This document shows positions 52,671-63,073 of a DNA stretch of 64,000 nt, in pieces. Made by a program: the position numbers and the translations under genes. The stretch's first letter is position 1. Each line of letters starts with the position of its first letter. The notes below the pieces were generated by a model. That model was not told the DNA's origin and did not search any database. It saw only the letters and a program-made list of their open reading frames with translations. This DNA is from Ascarosepion bandense (Eukaryota; Mollusca; Cephalopoda; Sepiida; Sepiidae). The stretch lies in assembly GCA_037127315.1 (NCBI GenBank), contig JBBBDQ010000447.1:221501-285500 (forward strand), written 5' to 3'.

Positions 52671-53398
52671 CATACGGCCATATCACGTTAAATACACCGG
52701 TTCCCGCTCGATCACCGAAGCTAAGCAACGTTGAGCCTGGTCAGTACTTAGATGGGTGACCGTTTGGGAATACCAGGTGCTGTAAGCGTTTAGTGACGGA
52801 TGTGCGTGCTTACGGCCATATCACGTTGAACACACCGGTTCTTGCTCGATCACCGAAGCTAAGCAACGTTGAACCTGGTCAGTACTTAGATGGGTGACCG
52901 CTTGGGAATACCAGATGCTGTAAGCGTTTAGTGACAGATGTGCGTGCTAACAGCCATATCACGTTAAATACACTGGTTCTCACTCGATCACCGAAGTTAA
53001 GCCAACGTTGAGCCTGGGTGATCGCTTGGGAATAAAAGGTGCTGTAAGCGTTTATTGACGGATGTACGTTGTGATACAGTAGATATCGGCTCGGAAAGAG
53101 AAATCGGTAAGCCGAGTTCGAATTCCAGTTGAATATCCTGCATTCACTTAAGCACTGGTACCCTTGGGAAAGGTATTAATCCGTCCCTTCCCTCAAGTTA
53201 TGTGTTCAATATCAAGGGTAGGACTTGGGGAACGTGCCCTTAAAAACAAATCCCAATGAATCTTGATACGAAAAGAAAAAAGTATTACTAGACACAAAAC
53301 TTATATAAAAACAACAATAAATTGTTGAAAGAAAAAAGGTATTACCAGCAATAAATAAATGAAATTTAGTTGGCAATAAATGACCCACCGATGTTGTT
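52671..53398 (+). repeat. 5S/tRNA composite SINE with three tandem 5S modules
   Basis: 5S-like modules at 52,671-52,791, 52,810-52,929 and 52,948-53,053 (the third lacks GTCAGTACTTAGATGG). Each shows TCACGTT, GATCACCGAAG, AAGC(C)AACGTTGA and GGGAATA. They are joined by AGTGACGGATGTGCGTG-type spacers that equal the start of the tRNA-like head. The full tRNA-like head (decayed A-box, B-box GAGTTCGAATTCC), the ~180-bp centre and the 3' domain (TTGGCAATAAATGACCCACC) follow. It abuts the TC end of a Helitron-like element at 53,403. Not a 5S gene cluster, because every module belongs to the SINE. Confidence 0.85.
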
Positions 53399-53402
53399 CT
53401 AA

Positions 53403-54162
53403 TCTAAACTTATTTATAAATGGAACTTTGTCTCTGTGTGTGTGCGTGTCTGTGTGTGTGTATCCGTTACATATAGACTCCGAAACAGCTGAAACGATTT
53501 TCTTGAAAATTTACACAGTTGTACTATAAGCGTCTGCGGGTGTTCTTAGCTAGATTTTGTGTCGAGCTACCCCCGACAAATATCCAAAATCGATAATCGA
53601 AAAAATCGGGTTATAGAAGGAGTGGTCTAATTTTAATCAAATTTGATACACTCATACACAAAGATATAAGAAACGATATTCAGAAGTTTCAATGTTACAG
53701 TTCTTACAATAGTGCAGAAAATCGATAATATATATATATATATAAAAGGCAAGATATGTGTGTGTGTGTGTGTGTGTGGGTGTGTGTGTGTGTGTGTGTG
53801 TGTGTTTATCTGCCTGTATGTCTGTATTTTTTTCAGCCCTTTTATTTTAGTTTTTGCTCCGGGTTTGACTCTAAGTAGGTATAATTGTAGTTCTTAGTCT
53901 CAACCATGATACCATTTACTCAGAGGACTTAGCCTTCCGAATTCAGTTTACAACGAAAAACACTTATTTGATATCGATACCAGGAAATCAAAATTTGACT
54001 TACATCCATTCATTTTTCTCTCAGTCTACGGTTTCGCTTTAACTGGAAACAACTATTGCTTTTTAGTCTTTCGTGCCAACGTCCAAAGAGTCTGAACTCC
54101 AGGACCATGGATTAGTTTTAAAGCTTTCATTACACCCGAGCAACACCGGGCTATACTGCTAG
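53403..54162 (+). mobile_element. Helitron-like element, copy 8 (forward, intact ends)
   Basis: Opens TCTAAACTTATTTATAAATG and closes ACCCGAGCAACACCGGG-CTATACTG-CTAG. The flanking bases are A (53,402) and T (54,163), the A|T host site of Helitrons. Internal TA and TG microsatellites at 53,729-53,802. Best-defined copy. Confidence 0.75.
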
Positions 54163-54884
54163 TATGCCATAAAAACAAGCAACTAAACCAAAGGTTAGAA
54201 GTAATTTTTACCCACTCCCAAGAGTACGTTTTACCGATGCCTGCAACCTCAACCTGCGTTATCTTCACCTCTTTGCCGAATAAAATTCTTTTTGATGTAA
54301 CCCAGTATAGTTAGTGGTGCCTCGGCCTTGTACAGGGCAAAGTTCACCGCAAAAAAATGCTTAATCCTATGCTTCATTATCGTTAATTCTTGATGGATTA
54401 ACATATCTTTCTTATATTCTGAATCATTGGTAGACAGGTGGCTTGACCAGTTAATCAAGCACCCATAGATGCTGGTGTGGAATATCTCATCCGATTTGAC
54501 GGGATTCAGTACTCGTTTTTATTTTCACTGTTCCTGTGCCACTCTAGACAGAAGCCAATCTGAAATACGATAAACAAAAAGCACTTTCACCCAGACGTGG
54601 ACAAAAGACACTTGTCTTTCTTTCGTCGTCTTATTTTTTCGCTATTCTATATAAGAATAAAGCACTGTTTTTCTATGACTTATAAGCGCAGCGATTGTGC
54701 AGGTTTTGTAATAATAAAATAATTACTACTCCGATAAAATATCAATTACCACAGTGATAATTATAGCAATGAATATTTATAGAGACTTAACTGAAGTAAT
54801 AATAAAATGCAGCTTTCTTATATTCCAAATTCATTCAGAATTTATTTTTGAAATTATTTCACTCCAGCCGAAGCAATAAAGCCC
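54163..54884. other. Unclassified; unexplained short frame
   Basis: A 69-codon minus frame (54,458-54,249; INWSSHLSTNDSEYKK..., APLTILGYIKKN) extends upstream with DEIFHTSIYGCL in the same frame. I cannot assign it; it may be a decayed transposon or a fragment of a gene. Confidence 0.25.
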
Positions 54885-55030
54885 CTACGACGCAATCATA
54901 TCGCCCTAAGCAAAGCAGTTTACTGCCCCTGATGCGTCGAGGGTTACACTGCATTGAATATTCCTGCCATACCTTTTTGGCATCAAATAACCCACACAGG
55001 TTGATATGCAGTTAAAAAAAAATCAAACTC
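54885..55030. repeat. LINE tail (-) and SINE 3' domain (+)
   Basis: 54,895-54,945 is the inverse of the CR1/jockey-like tail (ATCGCCCTAAGCAAAG, TTTACTGCCCC). 54,965-55,030 is the SINE 3' domain (GGCATCAAATAACCCACAC, AGGTTGATATGCAG, A-run). Confidence 0.6.
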
Positions 55031-55271
55031 AATCTAACTCCTTGAGGAGACGATTTACATGTCAGTCAGTCAAGTGCCATATGTGATACACGCTTTGGGC
55101 GATCATGTCTCGAACATGGAATGACTGACTGGACAGAAGATTATCTTGCAGTAGGTTGTCATTGCTTTCTGCAGTAGACTGCTTGCCAGCCAAGACTATA
55201 GAACCCGATTTGTCCTGTTATTTGACTCAAAGCTAAAGGGATCAGAGATGTATTATATTATTAAGTAGCAA

Positions 55272-55328
55272 TTAGTGGGGGATCAGTTTATTACTTCACA
55301 ACGGTAGAAAAACGATCCCCTCCTTTAT
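55272..55328. repeat. ~57-bp palindrome, copy 6 (SINE context)
   Basis: TTAGTGGGGGATCAGTTTAT faces AAAACGATCCCCTCCTTTAT. Confidence 0.8.
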
Positions 55329-55570
55329 GATCAGTAGAAGTCTTAATCTATTCTATTTAGTCAGTCAGTTAAGAGTCAGACGTAATACATGCTTGGGCGA
55401 TCATGTCTCAAAAGAAACATGACTGACTGGGCAGAAGATTATCTCGCACTAGGTTGCCATTACTTTCTGCGGTAGACTGGTTGCCAGCCAAGGCTCTAGA
55501 ACTCAATTTGTCCTGCAATTTAACTCATTATTAGAAGAAAAAGTGATGTATTGTATTTTTTCGTAGTAAT

Positions 55571-55628
55571 TAGTGGGGGATCAGTTTATTACTTCATAGC
55601 AATACAAAACCGATCCCCCACTTTATGA
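55571..55628. repeat. ~57-bp palindrome, copy 7 (SINE context)
   Basis: TAGTGGGGGATCAGTTTAT faces AAAACCGATCCCCCACTTTA. Confidence 0.85.
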
Positions 55629-55875
55629 CCAGTATAAACCTAAATAATGATTCCAACTATTATATGAAGTCAGTCAGTTAATTGCTATACGTGATACACG
55701 CTTTGGGTCATCATGTATCGGAAGAGACATGACTGAGTGGTGAGAAGATTATTCCGCAGTAGGTTGCCATTACTTTCTGCGGTAGACTGGTTGCCAGCCA
55801 AGGCTATAGAACCCAATCTGTCCTATTATTTCACCCATAGCTGGAGGGAAGAGGAAGATTAATACATTCCCTTGA

Positions 55876-56241
55876 GAAGCCGTCGATAGTTGTGATAGCG
55901 AAAATTCACAAATCATCGTTACCGAGGGTTTAAGCGTCCTGGCCTAGTTTATATTAGAAAATAACACGCTATCTTCCAAAACCTGTCACTACGGTCCGCT
56001 TTGCATAGTTACAGTATAAAACACATGTGGGTGCTGTGTGTGTTGAACAAGCAGAAGTGTGCCCGAGCAAGGGTTTGCAATGGGGATTTGCTAACCGCCC
56101 TTGTAGACAAGCATTCTCAGATACGAGTGGCGGGCCATAGCATGCGTTAAAAAAGGGACCATTATTCTGGTATTTGTAACGACGGTTCGCATATCTGAGC
56201 TCACGAAGAGATTTGGGATGAGTATTCCCAATATTCGTTCA
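55876..56241. other. No feature recognised
   Basis: Unclassified. Confidence 0.4.
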
Positions 56242-56555
56242 AGGTCACTCAGTTAAGTGCCATACGTGAAACACGCTTTAGGCGATCATGTCTCTTTTGA
56301 GACATGACTGCCTGAGCAGAAGATTCTCGCGCAGTAGGTTGCCATTGCTTTCTGCGGTAGACTAGTTGCCAGTCAATGTTATAAAGCTCAATCTGTCCTA
56401 TTATTTGACCCATAACTGGAGGGAAGAGACGGATTAATATCTTTCCCAAGGTTATTTGCGCGCAAGTGACTGCAAGGAATTCGACTGGAATTCGAACTCG
56501 GCTTCCCGATTTCTCGTTCCGAACCGATATCCACTACACCACAACGCACATCCGT
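56242..56555 (-). repeat. tRNA-type SINE (family 1), full length
   Basis: Complete copy. The body palindrome here reads GTCTCTTTTGAGAC. The head inverse shows GGAATTCGAACTCGGC and ATCCACTACACCACAACG. Confidence 0.85.
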
Positions 56556-57065
56556 CCAAGGTAAAGAATCTAATTGCGATTACAGCCGCTCACTAAGGTC
56601 AGACAAGATTCTGCCTCTGCTTCGTGATGAAGCTACGACACTCCCTTGGTTTTAGAGTTATTAAAGGCTACAAGTCGTTTTTGTTTTCTCCATTGAGTTG
56701 TTCGAGGTGAAGCAGAAGAGAGACCACCACCCAGGGACGTACCCACAATATTTTTGGTGGTGCACCCGTTAATTGAGCTATCAGCTGCAAAGATATTTCA
56801 TAATGACCTGAAAACGTTCTTTGTAAAATTGTTAATATAAAACAGAAAGGGACTGTTCTTTGTACCACGCCTTAGTTGATTACATGAGCTTAATTTATTC
56901 CCTTAACGGCATGTAAAAGCCCTATGCGTCATTTAATACCGAAATTTAATTTTTATGGCAGCACTGAAGTTATAAAATATACGTTATTCTGTTTTTGCAA
57001 TTGAATACATGGTAGATACTCAATACGTTTTTTTTGTTTTACTGAGGTTACATTTTTATTGAGGT
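56556..57065. other. Mostly unclassified; SINE 3' domain fragment
   Basis: 56,890-56,960 is an inverse SINE 3' domain (ACGGCATGTAAAAGCCC, GCGTCATTTAATACCG). Rest unclassified. Confidence 0.4.
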
Positions 57066-57214
57066 TACATTTTTTTTTATAATTGTGTCACCCCAAGCAA
57101 GGCATTTTACTGCCACTCTGGCGCAGGGAGTTACATAGGAGGAAAGTTATGAGAAAGAGTGACGGGTTATAGGGGGTGTCAGGAAGTGGGTAAGTGAAGG
57201 ATGACTGTGGCCAT

Positions 57215-57273
57215 AAAGTGAGCGATTAATTTATATATATTCATTGTAATATAAAATTGATCCCCCACTTTAT
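57215..57273. repeat. ~57-bp palindrome, copy 8 (LINE context)
   Basis: AAAGTGAGCGATTAATTTAT faces AAATTGATCCCCCACTTT, preceded by AAGGATGACTGTGGCCAT. Confidence 0.75.
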
Positions 57274-58075
57274 ATTTACCTAATATTTCCTTGTCTGTTG
57301 ATAAGTGATAAAAAACCACTCAACCAGTAAATGAAATACTGATTAGCTACACATGCATGTCTTTTAGATTTATTTACATTCTCTAGAATATAAATGTATA
57401 GAAATTTCTTCTTTTTTTTTTTTCTTAATCATATCGCCCCAAACAAGGCATTTTATTGCCAATGTTGTGCAGGGGGTTACATAGGAGGAAAGTTATGAGA
57501 AAGAGTGACAGGTTACAAGGGGTGTCAGGAAAAGTGTATGAGAAGGATGAGAATGCTGATGAGAGTGGAGTGGACGGGGAAAAGAGCATGAGAGAGAGAG
57601 AGAGAGAGGAAGCAGGTTAGTGAGATAGGAGATGACTATTGAATTTACATTTAAATTCTTGGAGATTGTAGCTGTCGAGAAAGCAAGTAAATGGAAGTGA
57701 ATTCCACAAGCGAGAAGTGCGAGAAGTGCGAGAAAAGATGCTATTGAAGTAGAATTTGAATTGACAATATATCGCTTTCACAGTAAAAGGGTGCTAATCT
57801 TGTGTCAAGAGGAAATTTATATAGAGGTGGTACCAGTGAGCTAAGTTCATCGGAGCAGAATCCGTGAAAGTATTTGTAGAAGAGACACAGGGAAGTCACA
57901 TTGCGCCGGTGAGAAAGTGACTGCATCCGAGCTGCCAAGTCGGGATCGATCACATTACAGATTCTCCGTTGGATTTTGTCAAGGACACCTGGGTGGATAG
58001 CAGGAGCACCAGACCAGATATGGCAGCAGTATTCAGTGCATAGACGAGTGGTAAGAGAAGGATGATTGTGGTCAT

Positions 58076-58130
58076 AAAGTGAGGGTTCAGTTTACATATT
58101 GATTGTAATGTAGAATTGATCCTCCACTTT
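58076..58130. repeat. ~57-bp palindrome, copy 9 (LINE context)
   Basis: AAAGTGAGGGTTCAGTTTA faces GAATTGATCCTCCACTTT, preceded by AAGGATGATTGTGGTCAT. Confidence 0.75.
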
Positions 58131-58149
58131 AAAACCACATTGTAATAGT

Positions 58150-58480
58150 ATAGAAATTCTTTTTTTTTTAATAATCATATAGCCTCAAACTAAGTTCATC
58201 GGAGCAGAAGCCGTGAAATTATTTGTAGAAGAGACACAGGGAAGCCACATTGCGCCGGTGAGAAAGTGACTGTATCTGAGCTGCCAAGTCGGGATCGATT
58301 AAATTACAGATTCTTCGTTAGATTTTGTCAAGGACCTCTAGGGGGATAATAGGAGACCCAGACCAGATATGGCAGCAATATTCAATGCATGGGCGGAGGG
58401 TAGATTTGTATATATGCAGGATAATTTCAGACGGGAAAAACTCCCTGGCTCTGCACAGAGAACCGACCTTCTTCGTCGCG
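58150..58480 (-). pseudogene. CR1/jockey-like LINE, second ORF fragment
   Basis: Decayed repeat of the segment at 57,850-58,050 (ALNIAAISGLGLLLS, then disrupted LSHRR-equivalent), reaching further 5' (LSCIYTNLPS). A T-run/tail-like stretch (58,150-58,190) precedes it. Confidence 0.7.
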
Positions 58481-58507
58481 AAATTTTGGAATAGAGTTTG
58501 ATTTAAG

Positions 58508-59405
58508 GAAATGTGAAGACCCTAGATGACACACCAGGATTTATTATTGGAGGCCACAACCTGAACAACATAAGATACGCGGACGATACAGTACTGATTG
58601 CGGACACGGAAAGGAAACTGCAAGATCTCATACAGAAAGTAGCAGTGGAGAGTGACAAGAAGGGACTACAAATAAACTTTAAGAAAACTGAGTGCATGGT
58701 CATCAGCAAAAGATACAACCCAAAATGCCAAATACAGGTGGGGGATAACAGAATCAAACAAGTCCAAGAATTTAAGTACCTAGGAAGTGTTCTAACAGGA
58801 GATGGAAAGTGCGACACGGAGATCCGAAGGCGAATTGGCATGGCAAAGGACGCGTTCCAGAAGATGAGCAAAATACTAACACACAGGAAGATCTCAATAG
58901 AAACGAAGAAAAGAGTGCTAGACTGCTACGTGATGTCAGTTCTTCAGTACGGCTGTGAATGCTGGACAATATCAACGAAAATGAGGACAAAACTGGAAGC
59001 GGCCGAAATGTGGTTCTACAGAAGGATGCTACGGATATCGTGGACTGAGCATACAAGCAACGACGAAGTGTTAGAAAGAATGGCAACAAAAGGAAATTGA
59101 TGCTGAGCATCAGGAAGAGACAACTGAAGTTCCTGGGACATGCAATGAGGAAGGAGAGCCTGGAGAACCTGATACTGACTGGTCAGATAGAAGGAAGGAG
59201 AGACAGAGGAAGGCAGCGGATAACATATCTGCAGAGTCTGATCAGGTGGATGACGGAACGGGGGTTGCCAGGAGCAACAGGATCAAACATACTAAGAGCC
59301 GCAAGGGATAGGGAGACGTGGAGATCCATGATCGCCTACGTCCTGAAGGGACAGGGCACATAGAAGAAGAAGAAGAAGAAGAAGAAGAAGAAGAAGAAGA
59401 AGAAG
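58508..59405 (+). pseudogene. RTE-like LINE, best-preserved copy (RT YADD to 3' tail)
   Basis: Frame 58,513-59,100 (195 codons) begins just before the RT catalytic motif: NLNNIRYADDTVLIADTE at about 15-32, then KKGLQINFKKTECMVISK, IKQVQEFKYLGSVLTGDGK, IRRRIGMAKDAFQKMSKIL, KKRVLDCYVMSVLQYGCECW and EMWFYRRMLRISWTEH. It then overlaps by a frameshift (59,097) a second frame (59,097-59,363) with SIRKRQLKFLGHAMRKESLE to YVLKGQGT. The (AAG)n tail is 59,365-59,405. Only this one shift breaks the coding sequence. The endonuclease and first half of RT are missing by 5' truncation, and a CR1-like fragment directly abuts. Confidence 0.85.
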
Positions 59406-59409
59406 ATAG

Positions 59410-60440
59410 TCAGTCGACACAATGCTCATAGCTGACACGGAAAGAAAACTATAAAACTAATGTCGGGGAGGGATTCCTGATTAAAGACATAAACTACTTG
59501 AAAACTAAATGCAGGCTCACCAAGAAAAAGAGGAGGCCAAAATGTTAATTATCAAGAAGTACAGTGTTAATAGCGATAAGGAAGAGGGGTAAGTGGAAGT
59601 CCATGATGACGTACATCCGAAAAGAACATAAAAAAAAGATTTTAGCCTCAAGATAATTAAAGGAATGTTTTATTTATGCACTTTTTTTAAATAGACATGC
59701 CACCCTGAACCACATAAATACTTACAGACTAAACATATGAAGACCAACATTTACCTATTCTTGAACGAAGTATATGCTTATAGAGACGGATATAAATAAT
59801 CAATAGGAATCAGAATCCGACATAATGATAAGACAGAGAATAAGTAATGTGTATTCAGCCGTCATTATTTTTTGATAGATCTGTGGAATAAATGTATGGC
59901 CATCAGCAAAAGGAGGAGCCCAAAATGCCAACTACAAGTCAGGGATACTAAAATCAAATAGGTGCAGACATTTAAAGTGTTTTAACAGAGATCCGGAGGT
60001 GCATTAGCTTGGCCAAAGATGAATTTCAAAAGCTAAGCAGAGTATTGAGAGATGGAAAGATTTTGCAAAAATACGAAAAGTGTCTGGTCTATTCTTACCT
60101 TGAAATTTTATAGTGACAAGAGGTAATTGTTACTATTATAACCTGAAAAATGATGAAGAGCTGAAATTTTTGTTGATGCATATGTTGATGGCCTGTCCGA
60201 TATTGAGAAATTCCCATGATTTTTTGATAGGTCTGTGTAATAAATGCATGGTTATCAACAAAAAGAGGAGCCCAAAATGCCAACTACAAGTCAGGGATAC
60301 TGAAATCAAATAGGTGCAGACATTTAAATGACTGGGAAGTGTTTTAACAGAGATCCGAATGTGCATTGGCATGGCCAAAGATGAATTTCAAAAGCTAAGC
60401 AGAGTATTGAGAGAGGGAAAGATTTTGTAAAAAATCTCCA
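59410..60440 (+). pseudogene. RTE-like LINE remnants, highly decayed
   Basis: Repeated traces of the same segment: GCTGACACGGAAAGAAAACT near 59,433, CATCAGCAAAAGGAGGAG-type text near 59,900 and 60,245, and TTTCAAAAGCTAAGCAGAGT near 60,025 and 60,388. Two of the pieces are near-identical (59,880-60,060 and 60,230-60,430), so this is a local duplication of one old fragment. Confidence 0.65.
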
Positions 60441-61025
60441 CTCACGTCTATTGAACAGATGAAAAGGCTCATGCCTGGTTCCCTGTTTAGGATGTGGTTT
60501 CCGGCTTTCTCTTTTCCAATCTTCTCACTTTGTTTTTTTTTTCAATTGGAGTAGATAGAGCTATCTATCGCCCGGTTCACACTCCACCCACGTCTATTGA
60601 ACAGGTTAAGAGGCTCATCCCTTGTTCCCTGTTTAGGATGTGGTTTCCGGCTTTCTCTTTTCCAATCTTCTCACTTTTTTTTTCAATTGGAGTAGATAGA
60701 TCTATCTATCATCGGGTTCACACTCCACCCACGTCTATTGAACAGGTTAAGAGGCTCATCCCTTGTTCCCTGTTTAGGATGTGGTTTCCGGCTTTCTCTT
60801 TTCCAATCTTCTCACTTTTTTTTTCAATTGGAGTAGATAGATCTATCTATCACCGGGTTCACACTCCACCCACGTCTATTGAACAGGTTAAGATGCTCAT
60901 CCTTTGTTCCCTGTTTAGGATATGGTTTCCGGCTTTCTTTTTTCCAATCTGTTTACTATTACGTAGCCCCCTGCACATCAATGGCGTTACCGCCTTGCTC
61001 GGGGTGATATGATTAAAAAAAAAAG
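60440..61025 (+). repeat. LINE-tailed VNTR element (four units plus tail)
   Basis: Units start near 60,440 (partial), 60,545, 60,685 and 60,826 and are more alike than those at 4.2 kb. The tail is at 60,960-61,025. It is inserted in decayed RTE sequence: the text after the A-run (GTGTCTGGGCTATTC) continues what was interrupted (GTGTCTGGTCTATTC at about 60,080). Confidence 0.85.
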
Positions 61026-61770
61026 AAGTGTCTGGGCTATTCTTACCTTGAAATTTTGTAGAGTGACAAAAGGTAAATGTTACTATTATAACCTAAAAAA
61101 TGATAAAGAGCTGAAATTTTTGTTGATGCATGTGTTGATGGCCTGTCCGATATTGAGAATTTCCCATGATTTTTTTATAGGTCTGTGTAATTGATGGATG
61201 GTCATCAGCAAAAAGAGGAGCCCAAAATGCCAACTTCAAGTCAGGCATGCTAAAATCAAGCTGATGGCCAAAGATGAATTTCAAAGATAAACAGAGTATT
61301 GAGAGACCGGAAGATTTTGTGCAAAACAAAGAAAAGGGTCCTTGATTGTTCTTTGGTATCTGTACTCCTATATGGCAGTGAATGCTGGTCAATCTCCTCA
61401 AAGATGAAAGAGATTTAAAGCAACAGTAATGTGGTTCTACAGAAGGATGATGAGGATACCATGGACTGAACATGTGAGCAACAACAAGGTTTTGAAGTGG
61501 ATAGAAGCAAAAAACAAAATATACTTAACATCAGGAGAAAATCAGCTAATGGCGGGTTTGGAGAATCTAATACTCACAGGAAGGAGAGAAAGTGAGAGAG
61601 GGGAAAGCAACATAAGACATACTTGATAGGCTTTAGCAAGAGAATAAGGGAGCAGGTTTTGGGAGAGATATCAAGAAGAACAGTGTTGAGAGCGATAAAG
61701 GATAGGGCTTAGTCAGGGATATTAAAGTCAAACAGGTGCAGAAATTTAAATCATTAAGTTATTTAAAATA
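61026..61770 (+). pseudogene. RTE-like LINE remnants continued
   Basis: Contains repeats of the 60,085-60,300 block, then traces of EMWFYRRM (MWFYRRMMRIPWTEHVSNNK at 61,429-61,488) and of LENLILTG (61,557-61,580). Several frame breaks. Confidence 0.65.
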
Positions 61771-62570
61771 ATTAAGTTTCTGCTACTTAAAAATTGTATT
61801 AAACTTATATATTGAAGCTGGTTAATGTTTCTTTGATCCGGCCTTGTGTCAGACTTAACCGAACTACCTACAGCTTACAAGTTTTATGCAGAGTTATAAC
61901 CATCGGAAGGTTTTACATCATCAGAAGGTTTTTCATCATCAGAAGTTTGGTTTTCGGCAGGTTTGAATGTGTGGATTAGTGTAGAAGAGTGGAATAATAA
62001 AATATACATTTTGAATTTTAAAATAGAAATTTATTATAAGGAAACTATCACAGAACTTGTAAAAGTTAATGTTCAATTAGAAACATTATTAAGAGGCTAA
62101 GGTATCGAGAGTTCGTACAAAATGTTCGTAGTAGTAATTGTTGAAATAGATAGGGAGATAGAGAAGGAGGACAATGTCCGGGTCGCTTGAAGTTTAAATT
62201 TACATTTTAGATGCGTGTCTCTCTCTTTCGTTGTTCCCATCTCTGACTCTTGATTGACGTCGAGGTCCTTTATATATTTCTTTTGAATTTCACACTACAT
62301 CGCCAATTCATTCCAAATCTTACAAGTGGCTCCCATTGGTCAAAAACAATATTAACACCTACTTGCGAAATCTGGCTTCGACTTTTTCGTTAAGTAGATG
62401 GTCAATCCCTTTTCTATTTTGTAAAAGTGAAGAAGAAGAAGGTTGATTTATCCGCTATAATATAAGTATTATAATTATTAATTATTTTGAACAATATATA
62501 AAGTATAGAACTGCAGAAAATATATTGAAATTTGAAATATTCAGAATAATAATAAGTATAACAATAATAA

Positions 62571-62576
<6 letters not shown>
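61771..62576. other. No feature recognised
   Basis: AT-rich; small direct repeat CATCATCAGAAG (61,917-61,945). No gene signal. Confidence 0.4.
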
Positions 62577-62649
<73 letters not shown>

Positions 62650-62650
62650 C
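62577..62650. repeat. Compound (CA)n(TA)n microsatellite
   Basis: About 46 bp CA repeat followed by TA repeat, bordering a Helitron-like element. Confidence 0.95.
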
Positions 62651-63033
62651 TAGCAGTATAACCCGGCTTTGCTCGGGTGTAATGAAAGCTTTAAAACTAA
62701 TCCATGGTCCTGGAGCTCAGACTCTTGGACGTTGGCACGAAAGACTAAAAAGCAATACTTGTTTCCAGTTAAAGCGAAACCGTAGAATGAAAGAAAAATG
62801 AATGGATGTAAGTCAAATTTTGATTTCCTGGTATCGATATCAAATAAGGTTTTTTCGTCGTAAACTGAATTTTGAAGGCTAAATAAGTCATCTGAGTAAA
62901 TTGTATCATGGCTGAGACTAAGAACTACAATTATACCTACTTAGAGCCAAACCCGAAACAAAAACTAAAATAAAACGGCTGAAAAAATGCAGACGTACAG
63001 GCAGATAAACAGACACACACACAAGCATCTTGC

Positions 63034-63073
<40 letters not shown>

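Larger units (their letters stand above)
55062..55875 (-). repeat. SINE-body/palindrome tandem array (three units)
   Basis: Three minus-strand family-1 SINE bodies start at 55,062, about 55,355 and about 55,665 (spacings ~293 and ~310 bp). The first two are followed by a palindrome copy at 55,272-55,328 and 55,571-55,628, each within a TTAGTGGGGGATCAG... block. The same body-spacer-palindrome order occurs at 10,563-10,903 in inverse. None of the three has a tRNA head. Confidence 0.85.
57070..58140 (-). pseudogene. CR1/jockey-like LINE 3' part, with two tails and palindromes
   Basis: Minus strand from 58,050: EYCCHIWSGAPAIHPGVLDK, IQRRICNVIDPDLAARM, QSLSHRRNVTSLCLFYKYFH, GFCSDELSSLVPPL, then RTSRLWNSLPFTCF and SYNLQEFKCKFNSHLL, with one frame break. 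This is the C-terminal region of CR1/jockey-type RT proteins. A 3' UTR with AG repeats and a tail ending in an A-run follow at 57,415-57,435, then a second tail copy at 57,070-57,210 beyond a palindrome (57,215-57,273). The RT core is missing. Confidence 0.8.

Noticed and set aside
52671..52929. Functional tandem 5S rRNA genes
   Set aside because: The modules carry several changes from molluscan 5S, lack normal spacers and terminators, and are continuous with a tRNA-like SINE body.
60494..61012. 172-codon frame with repeated VKRLIPCSLFRMWFPAF text
   Set aside because: It is translation of tandem VNTR units; the unit is not maintained as a frame in other copies.
61093..61473. 126-codon minus-strand frame
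   Set aside because: It is antisense to RTE remnants that make sense on the plus strand.
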